This document shows positions 23,729 through 35,129 of a stretch of 64,000 nucleotides of DNA, piece by piece. A program made the position numbers and the translations under genes. The stretch covers positions 4,579,960-4,643,959 of the forward strand of contig JAUPFP010000012.1 in assembly GCA_036925085.1 (NCBI GenBank), read 5' to 3'. This stretch comes from Brachycybe producta (Eukaryota; Arthropoda; Diplopoda; Playtdesmida; Andrognathidae). Positions within the stretch are counted from its first letter, which is position 1, and each line of letters starts with the position of its first letter. The notes below the pieces were generated by a model that saw only the letters and a program-made list of their open reading frames with translations, was not told the origin of the DNA and ran no database searches.

Positions 23729-23750
23729 TCTTTCTATCTCTCTCTCTCTC
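22625..23750. repeat. 1.1-kb CT-rich simple-sequence tract
   Basis: About 1,100 bp made almost only of C and T on the + strand. A 20-30 bp higher-order pattern (TTTCTCTCTTACTCTCTCTC) fills roughly the first half, then TTTCTCTCTC and TTTTCTCCC blocks follow. The 238-codon Arg/Glu/Lys open frame on the other strand is an artefact of GA repeats. It is transcribed within CELF intron 1 as a polypyrimidine RNA. Confidence 0.95.
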
Positions 23751-24774
23751 TTATTGTTGTGTTTTTTTATATCATCATTCATATTTTTTTCATTGTCCAT
23801 TCACTTAGCCTCATTATTAATCATCTTTCTTATTTGCCAGCATCTTTCTTTATGTTTTTTTCTTCATCGAAAAACCCAATTTCATTTTTATTACCAATCT
23901 TTCAATTCTTCATTTATTAAACACCAAATAACTTTTCATCACTCATTCAATAATACCATTCATTAATTCACTACATTTGCGAGTATATAAAACAGTCTTT
24001 GTTACACTTTTTTCTTTCTTTCTTCTTCTTTGTGCAATCTTTTTCGTCATCACTTTTCCTTCTTATACAAGTACAATTTACAATTTGCACAATTGTTCAA
24101 TTGTTATCACCAAAAATTACCTAAATAATTTCTTTCACGTTTTTTATATATACTCTTTTACATAACTACAATCTTGTCTAAATTTACAATTTTAACCAAT
24201 CAACTACATTGTTTCTTTTTGTCATCTAAATTTTGCCTTTAAAGTGATAAAATAAATAATTAATAGGCACTTTTTAAGAGACAGTTAATTAAGCTCACGA
24301 CAACAAGAAAGAAAGAATGATAACAAAAAAAAAATTATAAGAATAATATTACGATTTGTGGAGAGAAAAATGTTCTCTCCAAGCGCATCATTCTGGCTCA
24401 GTCATACCAAACTGGAGCACGTAAAACGTCTCCAGTTTAAAAATAGGTTATCTCAAAAACTAGAAAAATCTTAGATAATTGTTGGAAAATATACGATTAT
24501 CATTATGCATTTGTAGAAAAATATAAATTAATAAAAAAAAGAATTGAATTTTAAAAATGGATTTTAAAAATGGTGCCGGTTCCTGATGAAAGATTTAAAA
24601 ATTGATAATATTGCTAGCAAGCAAAGTTAATAATTTAAATGAAAAGTTTGCATTATTATTGTGACAGTAATTCCTCGACTTGCGCGATTAATTCGTTTCA
24701 GAGATTTCCGCGTCTGTCGAAAAACCGCGTAAGTTTGAATGACATTAAGTCATATGTAGGGACTGGGACATTCG
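23751..24774. other. Intronic AT-rich DNA, nothing recognised
   Basis: No repeat ends, exon-like sequence or domain found. Confidence 0.4.
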
Positions 24775-25720
24775 AATCAATTACAATTAGTACTCTGCTA
24801 GCAGCCAAATAGGCCTATGGCAGAGGGACATAAAAGTCCATATGCAGCATTAAGAAATTGTCAAGCACATATATAAAAACAAAATGAATATACAAATGTC
24901 AATCCCACAAAACAAAATTATCCCCATTCACCACTGCCTCAGGAAGAGAGTTTCATTGTCTTATAACTCTAGGAAAAAAGACCAATTATATGAATCTATC
25001 CTAGCAAAAATCTCCCTAATATTCCTGGAGTGGTCAGCCCTGCCCATGTATAGTGTTTTATGAATATCTATCACTGGACTGTGGTTTAGGACAATCACCA
25101 CGTGTAATTTTTCCAAACAATTTGTAACTTAACTCAGCCTTGCGATGTGCCAAACTATGCCATTGTAGCACTGACATCATCTCAGTGACACTATCTGTAA
25201 ATTTGTGCCTGCCACAAACAAACCTAGCTGCCTAATGCTGAACCATTTCAACTGAATGAGTCTGTGTGACAGAGTGAGGATTCCATACACTGCAGCAATA
25301 CTCAAGATGAGGCCGAACCATTGCTTGATAGGCAATAGTTTTAACTTGTGCTGGGCAGGTGCCCAATGTCTTTTGATTAAAACGAAGCATTTGTAGAGCT
25401 TTCCCAGTAACACCATCAATGTGTTTTTTCCAAGGAAGGTCATCTGTCATTGTAACCCCCAAGTACTTATAACACTTGACACTCTAAAGAATAGTGTTAT
25501 TCATACTGTAATTGAACACAATTGGATTTCTACCACGAGTTAGCCTCATAACACTACATTTCTCCTCATTCAACTGAAGTTGCCATGTATTACACCATCC
25601 CTCAATTGCCTTCAAGTCTAGAGCTAATGTTTCACAGTCTTGGTTACCATCAACCTCTTTGTAAATTTTGTAAATCAGCAAATAGTCTACAGTTGCTGCC
25701 AACTGTGCTGCTGAGGTCAT
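24775..25720 (-). mobile_element. LINE 3' portion (family LM) with RT C-terminus
   Basis: On the minus strand, broken frames carry the end of a reverse transcriptase ORF: KAIEGWCNTWQLQLNEEKC, then YKYLGVTMTDDLPWKKHIDG, AYQAMVRPHLEYCCSVWNPH and a Cys-rich tail. This is the thumb/C-terminal part of CR1/Jockey-type RTs. The 3' UTR ends near 24790 with the family tail. It lies inside CELF intron 1 in antisense orientation and is 5'-truncated. Confidence 0.85.
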
Positions 25721-26452
25721 TAATAAATATCAGGAACAATATTGAAAAATATTCGAGTTTCGAAAACTCGAATCTTTGCGCTTTTTTTCATCTTTCGATT
25801 CCTGACCTAAAAAACTGTTAAAAACTTTGGTAAAATTAGTTTTAACTCCATTGACGTGTAACAGAAGCGTTCACTAACAAAAAATAACCGGCGATTATTG
25901 CAATCCGGATCACCAATATCACCTTGTGGCGACCTTGAGTGCCACACTTGTTTTTTTATTATTAATAATTTAATATTTAATATTATTTCATTTATTCGTA
26001 TCTTCTTAATGAATAATAAAGGATTCTTATATGAAGAATTCGAGAACCTTTTAGGATTCGGATTCGTCCCATCTCTAGTAATTTGTATTTTTATTGCAAT
26101 CACAGAGACAATTGAAACGTAGCTGGTTGATATTGTAACGGGAAGTTCCGGAACCGCCTGGAAGTTGGGCGGACTTATTGTACTTGTTTTATTGTTAGTT
26201 TATTGTTTAGTTGTGAATTCTATCAGTTGTTTTAATATATTTTGAAATAACTAGATGTAAAGATTAAGAGGAATATTGAAAACTTAAAATGTGGTGTTAG
26301 TGTGCTCCTAGCTGAGAGTGCACTTAATATTAGTGGATAATTTTCTTAATGTGTAGGCCTACTTGATCATATGCTAAGTTGTGTTCTAGTAAAAATCATG
26401 TGGTTAGCAGTATTAATACGAATTTGGCGTTTATTTTAGTTTCAGTGGACAC
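25721..26452. other. Intronic DNA, nothing firmly recognised
   Basis: Contains several ATTCGAG/CTCGAAT short inverted motifs near 25750-25800 and 26040. No element boundary or exon supported. Confidence 0.35.
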
Positions 26453-27160
26453 TTAAGGGGCTACATCGCAAAATTACTTCGAAAAATCTCCGCAAAGAGC
26501 GCTAGCATCGTTTATCTATTGAGCCCATGGACCGAATGTTAAAGAAAAAAAGGTTAATTTTTAAAATACACAGTTGCGGCAAATGTGTTTATTTTCATAT
26601 TGAAAGTTGTCCAATTGTAATTTTTCAAAGTGCAATGTGCACCTTAAATATATATGCGGATCGAGTGATTAGAATGACAAAATATTAGTAAGTGTTTTTC
26701 TATTTTTAAAAACTATTTCAAAATTGCGAATTTCTAACTCCATTGAGTACGTGCTCGAAAGCAAAAACATCCATTAAAATGCTCGTAAAAATACGTAAAA
26801 TTAATTTTAAAATTATTATTTAATTTATTATTTAATATTATTTTTAGGTATTTGTACGAGCATTCTAATGGACGTTTTTGCTTATGTGTACGTGCTCAAT
26901 GGAGTTTAACATAAGAGTTAGAAATTCGCGATTTTGAAATAGTTTTTAAAAATAGAACCGTCGATCAGCATATATTTAAGGTGCACATTGCACTTTAAAC
27001 CATCAAAATTAGACAACTTTAAAAATGAAAAATAAACATACTGTGTATTTTAAAAATAAACGTTTTTTCTTTAACAGCAGATCTACGGACTCAATAGAAA
27101 AACGATGCTAGCGCTCTTTACGGAGTTTTGTCGAAGTAATTTTGTGATGTAGCCTCTTAA
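26453..27160. mobile_element. Foldback family D, copy D1, flanked by TTAA
   Basis: The left end TTAAGGGGCTACATCGCAAA, with CTTCGAAAAATCTCCGCAAA and GAGCGCTAGCATCG, is inverted at the right end, which closes with GATGTAGCCTCTTAA. The whole 708 bp is a palindrome with an AT-rich centre near 26810. TTAA at each border fits piggyBac- or Kolobok-type target duplications. No transposase. Confidence 0.8.
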
Positions 27161-28872
27161 GTAAAGCTAAAGTATAGTGTTGTAATTCAGGACTAAGTAA
27201 GGTTGATCTTTATTTAAGAAAAACGTTTTTGGAAGAAATAGGAAAGGAGGAAAGAGAATTGCAATTCATTCAACATTTTCTTCATAAAGAATTTTCTTTT
27301 TAATACAGATGTAAATGCAATTCGCTCATGCAATAAAACGTCTTAAATTACAACATTGTTCTATGTTAAAAAGTAGAAAATGTTATAATCCAGGATACGG
27401 CTTTTGAAACATCATTTTCAAATTTCAATAACTTTTTTTTTATTGGCTATTTATTTGCTTTTAATTTAAGGTCGTTTTGAAAGTGGAAATGGCCTCTCGA
27501 ATTCTTCATTATTCTATGTCTTTCTGGTGCAAAATGAAGAGAAACTTGAAAAGTGTTTTAGAAACTAGAATGGTTGCTGCAATCACTTAAGGGTATTTTT
27601 TTTACACTTTTTTTTTGGAAAAAAAATAAGCTTTTTATGGGAGTTTAAAAATGACCCAACTTTAAGTGATTGATCTCTATGCTAACTAGTAGCTCATGAA
27701 AGATAAAATAATCAAGAGTTCGAAAATAATCTATTCAAAAACAACCCTTAAAACCCACCTAAAATTGCAAACATGTAGCATTTTTTTAGTTGTTGAGAAA
27801 AAATCAGGTCAAGAACATAGGGACGTTTTACCTGCGCCACACCTTATAAATCTTTTCTTTTTTAAAATTTAGAAGAACTCACCTAATCACTACTAAGCAA
27901 CATAGTTAAAATTGCAATGCGCACATTTTAGTATAAATTTGAGTCAATTTTATATAAAAATGAAAAAAAAAAATATTAGAATATTTCTAGGTGGTTTTCT
28001 AAATTATTGTTTGCCGTTTTTGTTGATGCTTTTTAACAGTATATATGTATATACAGGGTGTCTGTAAATAATGTATTTGCATTTATAGGATTTGTGCTTT
28101 TACAGAATATAATTTTTATAAATTAGGACTTTTGCTACATGTGTTGTATGTTTAATGGAGTTATGAATGGTTGTGTTTCCATTGTTTGAGGCGCCTCCAA
28201 CCGTCGACCACCGCCAACACACAAAATCCATATAAGTGCTTATGGCTACTTTTTTTTCCAGGTTCACTGGCTTCTTTGTTCGACAGAAGGGATTTTTCAT
28301 CAGTGTTTCTCTTTCCCTCTGTGTCACTCTTTATTTTTACGTGTACCCTCTTTTAATAATAATTTAAGCCCCCCCCCCAACTCCCTCCACCCCTCTCTGT
28401 TCAATTCTTATCTTCCTCCCCCTCTTTCCTCCACATTCACCAGAATTACAATCGGAGATTAAATTTTTTTGCATTTATATTACTATAAATGTTAATGTTT
28501 ATTTTATATAATCTCTTATTTAGTACACAAATGCAGATATTTAATACATATTCGTTTAGTTAAACGTTGTTATTGAGATAACTACTTATTAAGGTAATGA
28601 TATTTTAAATATAGTATAAATGTGACATTTTAATTGTGTCATTATTATTTATTAAATACGTTAAAAATGGTCTCTGATGGTCAGAAAAATAAAAATAAAA
28701 ATCTTTTCGAAATAAGGTTGTGTTCACTGCTAGTAAATATAATTGTTATAAAATATATAATTAATTATTTAATTTGATGTAACCTGAAAAGTATGGCTGA
28801 AATTATGTTACATAAACTTATGAAAGCTATTTGAAGGGTAGACGTACAGTATAATGCATTTTAATGCATTTA
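27161..28872. other. Intronic DNA, nothing firmly recognised
   Basis: AT-rich. A TACAGGGTGTCTGTAAATAA motif near 28053 resembles a common MITE end, but no second end is visible. A C-run lies near 28370. Confidence 0.35.
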
Positions 28873-29512
28873 TAATGCCTAGTTCTCACAACCTTCTTGT
28901 AGCTCGGGCTAAAATAGCCTTGGCTAAACGACTGTGTTCACATGTGAGCAGCTACATATGGGCTTTGTGACCTGCCTAAAGGGGGCGCTCACTACAGCAT
29001 ATTTATTTCATTTTTACAAATTTGGCACTGGCCATTATGTGTGGACATTGTGCGTGTGTATAGCCTGCATAATGTATACATAATTGGAGGGAAAATGGCT
29101 GATGACTAACAAAACTGAATTGCATGAGTCTTCATTGAACACACTAAATGCAACATATTTTAATTGTAGGTAGGTTGATGATTTAGAGTTTATGGAAATA
29201 AGTAATTATTAAATAAAGATCAATTGATAATTTTAAATTATTTTAATAAATTAACAAATAGACTGAAACATCTAACAATGGAAATAGAAAATGAATGACG
29301 CCATTTTCTATTCAGATTTATGACCACCAGGTGGCGTACGATCAAGTTAACTTTTTCTTGCAGTCACACTAAATAATGTGTAGGCTACATATGGGTAACC
29401 AAGGCTAGCTAACATTTGACATTGACCACCATCTAGCGTGTGTTCTCACAACCCGTATACATAGGCTAAGTCCTTAGCCTGAGCTACATAAAGGTTGTGA
29501 GAACTAGGCATA
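28873..29512. mobile_element. Foldback element N
   Basis: TAATGCCTAGTTCTCACAAC at the left is inverted as GTTGTGAGAACTAGGCATA at the right. Sub-terminal TAGCTCGGGCTAAAATAGCC pairs with CTTAGCCTGAGCTA, and AGCTACATATGGGCTTTG pairs with GTAGGCTACATATGGG. No coding capacity. Confidence 0.7.
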
Positions 29513-29529
29513 AGAGATTAAAGATTTTT

Positions 29530-30152
29530 CAAAGTGCAATGTGCAACTTAAATAGATGCTGATCGAGTGATAGAATGACAAAAAATTGGTAAGTGCGGTT
29601 ATATTTTTAAAAACTATTTCAAAATCGCGAATTTCTAACTCTTATGTTAAACTCCATTGAGTACACCCAAAAAAGAAAAAAAAAACATCCATTAAAATGC
29701 TAGTAAAAATACGTAAAAATAATTTTTAAAAAAATCAGCACGTACGCCAATGTGTTGGCTTCGCTGTAGTTTGTGTTTTTTTAAATTATTTTTAGGTATT
29801 TTTACGAGCATTTTAATGGATGTTTTTGCTTTCGAGCACGTACTGAATGGAGTTTAAAATAAGAGTTAAAAATTCGCGATTTTGAAATAGTTTTTAAAAA
29901 TAGAAAAACACCAATATTTTGTCATTCTAATCACTCGATCCGCATATAGATATATTTAAGGTGCACATTGCACTTTGACAACTTAATATTGGACAACTTT
30001 AAATATGAAAAATAAACATATTGCCGCCGCGACTGTGTATTTTAAAAAATAACATTGTTTCTTTAACATTGGGTCTGTGGGCTCAATAGAAAAACGATGC
30101 TAGGGTTCTTTGTGGAGATTTTTCGAAGTAATTTTGGGAGGTAAACTCGCCT
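29530..30152. mobile_element. Foldback family D, truncated copy D4
   Basis: Begins inside the left arm (CAAAGTGCAATGTGCAAC) and proceeds through the palindrome centre near 29780. The right arm ends GGAGATTTTTCGAAGTAATT then TTGGGAGGTAAAC. The left terminal 70-80 bp are missing and the right TTAA is not preserved. Confidence 0.75.
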
Positions 30153-30701
30153 TCGCTGGAAAGAAATTGTTGTTAGATCTGAACTGATGAATCTGATCAC
30201 GTGAATGGGCACCTTAAAAAATCATACCGAAAATATATTTTGTCTTATCCCGTTTTTGTGCATTTACTCTATTAATAGACAAAGGGTGGATAAAACGGAG
30301 GCTATACAAAATTCACCTTGCCTACAATCAGTGGCGTAGCTAGGTTTTTGCACAGTTCTTTCACAAGAACAGCCTCATTTTGGGTTATCTTTAGAATAGG
30401 CCTACTCTGTAAAGCTTGAGCTCCACTGTGATTAACTTGATCGACTAACATGCACAAATTCAAGAACTTGCACGAAGTCATAAGTTGTTCATTAATGTTG
30501 ACTAGTGGGACCACTTGTCAATCAATCAACTAACTGACAAGCTAACCAAAATTTTCAAATATCCTAATAACTATAACCACATTTTAATCAAAATCGAACT
30601 GAGGGTTATTAAGTTTTTTAAAGCCTGTGTACAACCGTGATTAAAATGCATTACTTGCAGTAGCGTTGATTTGATTGAACATTGACCTGTCATGCAAGTT
30701 T

Positions 30702-31146
30702 AAAGCCGCGCACAGACCAAGTTCGCGAGCCATTCTAGAAGAGTTCGTGACCAGATGTTTGCGAACAAAAACAGAACCCGATTTAGACGGGAGCTCGCAA
30801 ACAGTTCTAGAGCTGTATGCGAACCGGTACAAAGTTCGCTCTTGAGGCGGTACATCAAAGGGTTTGTTCTCGAACATTTGCCGAACAGAGAACCCAGTCT
30901 AGACGTGCATGAATGAGCGCGTCTCACCAGTTTATAATTATTACAAACAATTTTTGCAAAATTATTATAAACAAATTTAACAATGCGAACTCTTGACGGG
31001 ACTAACAAACAAAATCTCTAGAGCTGTTCGCCATGCGAAAGCGAACACGCTACTGTTTTGGTGTAGACGTTATATATGCTCGCGAGCAGCTCTCGAACAG
31101 TTCCCGAGCATTTTGCAAACATCTCATTTTGGTTTGTACGCGGCTT
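30702..31146. mobile_element. Foldback element L
   Basis: AAGCCGCGCACAGACCAA at the left mirrors TTGGTTTGTACGCGGCTT-type sequence at the right. Internal GTTCGCGAGC and GAACAGTTC-like blocks are repeated in both orientations. It ends exactly where the next MITE begins. Confidence 0.65.
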
Positions 31147-31148
31147 TA

Positions 31149-31529
31149 GGGTAGGTTTGTACTCCAAACTTTGCTAAGATTTTGCAAGGTTTGCAGCTCC
31201 GAAAAATTTGCTTCTCAAAGCTTAGCTTGTTCAAACAAACACGTGGTCTTTCAAGCATCACTGCATTAAAATATAACCTTTTATACCCAATAAAAAATAT
31301 CTAGAACAATAGAGCCCTTCCCCTTCTGGAAGAAAAAAAGTTGTGACTTGTTCACCCCATTTGTGTATCCGTTTCGTGATTGGTGCTTTGAGTTTGCTAA
31401 GCTTTGAAAGGTTGAACAATTTCAAAGCTAGCTTTATGCTCTGGCAAAGGCAAAAAATTGAAGCTCTGACGTCATTTTTGAAGCTTCGCAGGCTTCTTTG
31501 CCGCTTAGCAAAGAAGTATACACCAAGCC
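31149..31529. mobile_element. Harbinger-like MITE K, copy 1
   Basis: GGGTAGGTTTGTACTCCAAA at the left is mirrored by an AAGTATACACCAAGCC end. It contains paired CAAAGCTTAGCTTG/CTAAGCTTTGAAAG and GAAGCTTCGCAGGC blocks. It is bounded by TTA on both sides (31146-31148, 31530-31532). A 3-bp TTA duplication with a GG-start TIR suits PIF/Harbinger MITEs. Confidence 0.7.
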
Positions 31530-31532
31530 TTA

Positions 31533-31912
31533 GGGTAGGTTTATACTCCAAACTTTGCTAAGATTTGCAAGCTTTGAAGTTCTGTAAAATTAGCTCCCCA
31601 AAGCTTAGCTTGTTCACACATACATGTGGTCTTGCAAAGTTTACCCTATTTTATGACCTTTATATCCTATAAAACAGATACACAAAACAATAGAACCCTT
31701 CCCCTTCTTGAAGAAAAAAGGTGTGACTTATTCACGCCTTTTGTCTATCCGTTTCCTGATTGGTGCTTTGAGTTGTGCTAAGCTTTGAAAAGTTGAACAA
31801 TTTCAAAGCTAGCTTCATGCTCTGGCGAAGGCAAAAACCTGAAGCTCTGACGTCATTTTTGAAGCTTCGCAGGCTGCTTTTCCGCTTAGCAAGGGGGAGT
31901 ATAAACCAACCC
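31533..31912. mobile_element. Harbinger-like MITE K, copy 2
   Basis: A second copy, clearly homologous along its length to the preceding one, in the same orientation. It starts GGGTAGGTTTATACTCCAAA and ends GTATAAACCAACCC followed by TTA. The TTA between the copies is shared. Confidence 0.75.
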
Positions 31913-31915
31913 TTA

Positions 31916-33103
31916 CAGTTTTGGTAGTTTTGCAAGCATGTCCGTTGCCTGAATGAGTGGCCATCCAACTCAACTTATATGTATAACTAATATACTTTTT
32001 TTATTAAAAATGTTTTAGTTGTGCACGCTAGTTGATGGAATTTGATGTACTTGGTTACAGTGGGACATAAGCTCGCAAAACCTGTGTCTCCTTTGCTAAT
32101 GCTGTTTTTCTCTCACTCTTTTTTCTTCTTCTTCCCACTCGTCATCTCTATGCCAGAAGGGAAATTGGATACTTCTCTTATTTATTGCCTATTAGCTAGT
32201 TGGAATATATGAATACGGTTTTTCTTCTTCTCTTTTTGAAATATCATACTATTTTTACTGTTGTAATGCACGCTTCATGCCAAGAATAGAAAAGAAAAGT
32301 AATTGAAAGCTAGGAAAAATTATGATGTTTTTTTTATTTCTCATATAACTTCTCTCTTTCACTCACTCACTCTTTTGTATGCATAATTTTGTACTTGCTT
32401 GAAGGCATATATAGGGGGTCTATACCAAATTTGGGTTTCCTAAATATATTTTTTATTATAGAAGACAATTTGAGACTAAGAGTAAGTTTTAACGAAATAG
32501 AGAAAGAGCTATTCATTTTTTCTTCTTCTTCTTCTACACCTTATTTCTTACTGTACAGAGCTTTAAGGCACCATACCCGGTACATGCTTTGATACAAATG
32601 TAATGAAAGGAGGAGACTGCAGCTATTTTTAAATATAAAAAATAACATTTTTGGTGAATTTTTCATTGAAGAAACTTTCAAACTTCTATTTCAAGCGCCC
32701 AAGATTCAGCGCCTAAAATTCAATCATGTGCCTAAACAATTATTACTTCTAGTATACAGCAAAATAGAGCTACTACTATATTCAATTAGACTCCAATGAT
32801 ACCTGAGAGATCTTTAAATGTATTGCATTCAATTAAATTCAATAGTAATACAGAATATTTTGATGCATTTGCAAAGAATCTCAGGTGGTAATACTACCAA
32901 CCTTAAGTTAGATTTACAGTACATTTGAAGGGGTCCCTGCATGGATGTGTGAAGTAACATTTTTGTCATTTTGAGATACTTAACGATGAAGTTGGCAATC
33001 TGTTATGCTAACAGTAACAGTTGCAGGCATATATTAATGTTAAATTTTCTGGAGAACAATAGGAGATTAGTACATACTGATTGTTATAGTGGGTAGATCA
33101 GCA
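31916..33103. other. Intronic DNA, no gene or repeat ends seen
   Basis: AT-rich with TTCTTCTTC short runs near 32120 and 32520. No exon-like sequence. Confidence 0.4.
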
Positions 33104-33111
33104 ATTAACAC

Positions 33112-33248
33112 CAGGTCCGGCGTTCATGGCAAGGCGAGCGAGGCAACCGCCTTGGGCCCAGCACTTTCAGGAACCCAGTGCTGCATGCTGACTAAACATT
33201 TTTTTTTGCTTGCTGCTTCGGGTCTCGCATACTCTAGAGCCGGCCCTG
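33112..33248. mobile_element. Short hAT-like MITE
   Basis: Starts CAGGTCCGGCG and ends GAGCCGGCCCTG. The flanks are ATTAACAC (33104-33111) and ATTAACCC (33249-33256), 7 of 8 identical. It shares terminal style with the elements at 2.9 and 44.7 kb. Confidence 0.7.
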
Positions 33249-33256
33249 ATTAACCC

Positions 33257-34093
33257 CTTCCTGCAGTAAACTACCTTAAAATCTTAAAAAAAATGTTACT
33301 TAACACTTTCATGCATATGGACCCCTTTATTTATTAACATCAGTTTTAAATGAATGGTTAAAAAGTATAAAGGCCTGTAAAATATTATTTCTTATTGCAA
33401 ATTTTAATGAGTTGTAACTGAAATATAATGAAGTCCTTGTAGCTAACTATAGATGCAGTAAAAACGAGTTATTTTTGCTTACAACTTTGGTAGCTTAATA
33501 TTGGGGTTGATGACAAAAACAACACTACACTTTTTTATACTTAAAGTTGTTGCTCCAATTACTGATGTTTAAAAAAGTCATTGTTAGTTTAGTTACTGTA
33601 TATCATGGGATCCATCTTAAACTAATTAAGTTGTATTTAAGCAACGGCAATGCAAATTTGCTTAATGCCTTCGTAATAGAAGGACCTTGCATGTGCACAA
33701 TGACAATTACCCAAGAAAAAGGAAATGAAAACACAAGTCATTGAGCTTTGTCACTGTGTTGAGGTATATTTTGTATCCGTTGTTGGATATTTATTCTCAG
33801 GGGAATTTTGAATCAACCAAGACTATACAACTAGTATGGTCATTGTATATACAATGTATGAGCGTGCCATCAATATGTTTTAAAAATGGTAGACTTATGG
33901 TATTCTATGACGTCATTTTATAACATGTATATAATAACATTTTATAACAAAATAAAGAGGGAAAGACAAACTGTTGTAGGGTTTCATACTGTAATATAGT
34001 TGTCAATGGAAACTCGATTCTGCTTTACTTATGGGCTCCAGGTTAGGTCCTACTTCATAAACGGGCTTTAGTAATTTGTAGTTAGATACGGGA
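33257..34093. other. Intronic DNA, nothing recognised
   Basis: AT-rich; short open frames near 33550-33920 show no domain. Confidence 0.4.
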
Positions 34094-34280
34094 ATAATGC
34101 CCTCGTTACGATCATGCAGTTAATGCACTACATACAGCATTACAGAAAAATGACGTTACACCTTACACCGTCACACGTCTTGTACCACAGTGTAATGTGG
34201 TACGTCATGGTGGTGACGTCATTTTTCTGTAATATGCTGCAGGTAGTGCTTTAGTTGCAATAAACGTAGCAAGGGCATTA
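34094..34280. mobile_element. Palindromic MITE with TAATGCCCTCG ends
   Basis: TAATGCCCTCGTTACG is inverted at the right as CGTAGCAAGGGCATTA. Internal ACAGAAAAATGACGT pairs with GACGTCATTTTTCTGT, and CAGTTAATGCACTAC pairs with GTAGTGCTTTAGTTG. Confidence 0.7.
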
Positions 34281-34835
34281 GACTTAAGATTCAGTTCAGA
34301 TTCATAACCATATAATATGAACTTAATTAAAGATAAAAGCTTGCTAGATTTTCACTGCTATCCAATAGAGAAATGGAGTAGTACTTGTGTAAGCCTTGTG
34401 TAAGCTTGTTCAGGGCTTTTATATTTTGCATCCTCTTTAGGTTTCTCTACAAATATGAATACGCACAACACATGTATTTAAACTATACATTGCAACTAGT
34501 TTAATATCTGTTATGCAGTTAAAACTATCCTTGGGTGGGTGCAGTTAAGAAAATCTAGGTTTGTTGCTGTAACAGAGGCTGTCATTCAGCTTGTACTGTT
34601 GCAACAGCCGCATTTACATAATCATGAATGTATGTAGTCAATAGCCATTAGGATGTTTCATCAATGATGCATCCGAAAATGCCCAAACTTGGTTCGATTC
34701 TAGTATTAACAGTTACCTACTGCTCCTAGTAATCATTTTATTTGTTTCCCTTGTCCTTACTTCAGGAGTAAAGGGAAGCTGAACGTTTTCAAACACCCAC
34801 TTAAACAATTTCTTAAAGCACTTGTACAATGCCAG

Positions 34836-35026
34836 ACAGGATGAACAGAAGTTGGCTCCGCCCTTTTTATGACGAAAGCAACTTCTAATTGGTTGGTTAT
34901 GTAGTCTGACGTCACATGCTCCGCCCTTTCCAACATCGAACCACACAACAAACCCAATTAGAAGTTGGCGTTCGTCATAAAAAGGGTGGAGCCAAAGTCT
35001 GTTCATCCCGTTTTCTAATTGCCTGT
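34836..35026. mobile_element. Palindromic MITE family B, copy B1, 9-bp target duplication
   Basis: Runs from ACAGG to CCTGT with the family core GGCTCCGCCCTTTTTATGAC, an AACTTCTAATTGG block and their inverted partners. A perfect 9-bp duplication, CAATGCCAG, flanks it (34827-34835, 35027-35035). The left terminus has lost about 14 bp of TIR. A 9-bp duplication suggests Mutator-like mobilisation. Confidence 0.8.
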
Positions 35027-35129
35027 CAATGCCAGTGCCTTCTTAACTGTACCAAATGTTGGTAGTTTATATATTATTCTGAAAAATTTAAAACTGAAAA
35101 TAACAGTAGGTCTAGCATGCGTACTATAG

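Noticed and set aside
23084..23800. A 238-codon minus-strand open frame rich in Arg, Glu and Lys
   Set aside because: It is the translation of a GA/CT simple repeat; no start context, splice signals or domain.
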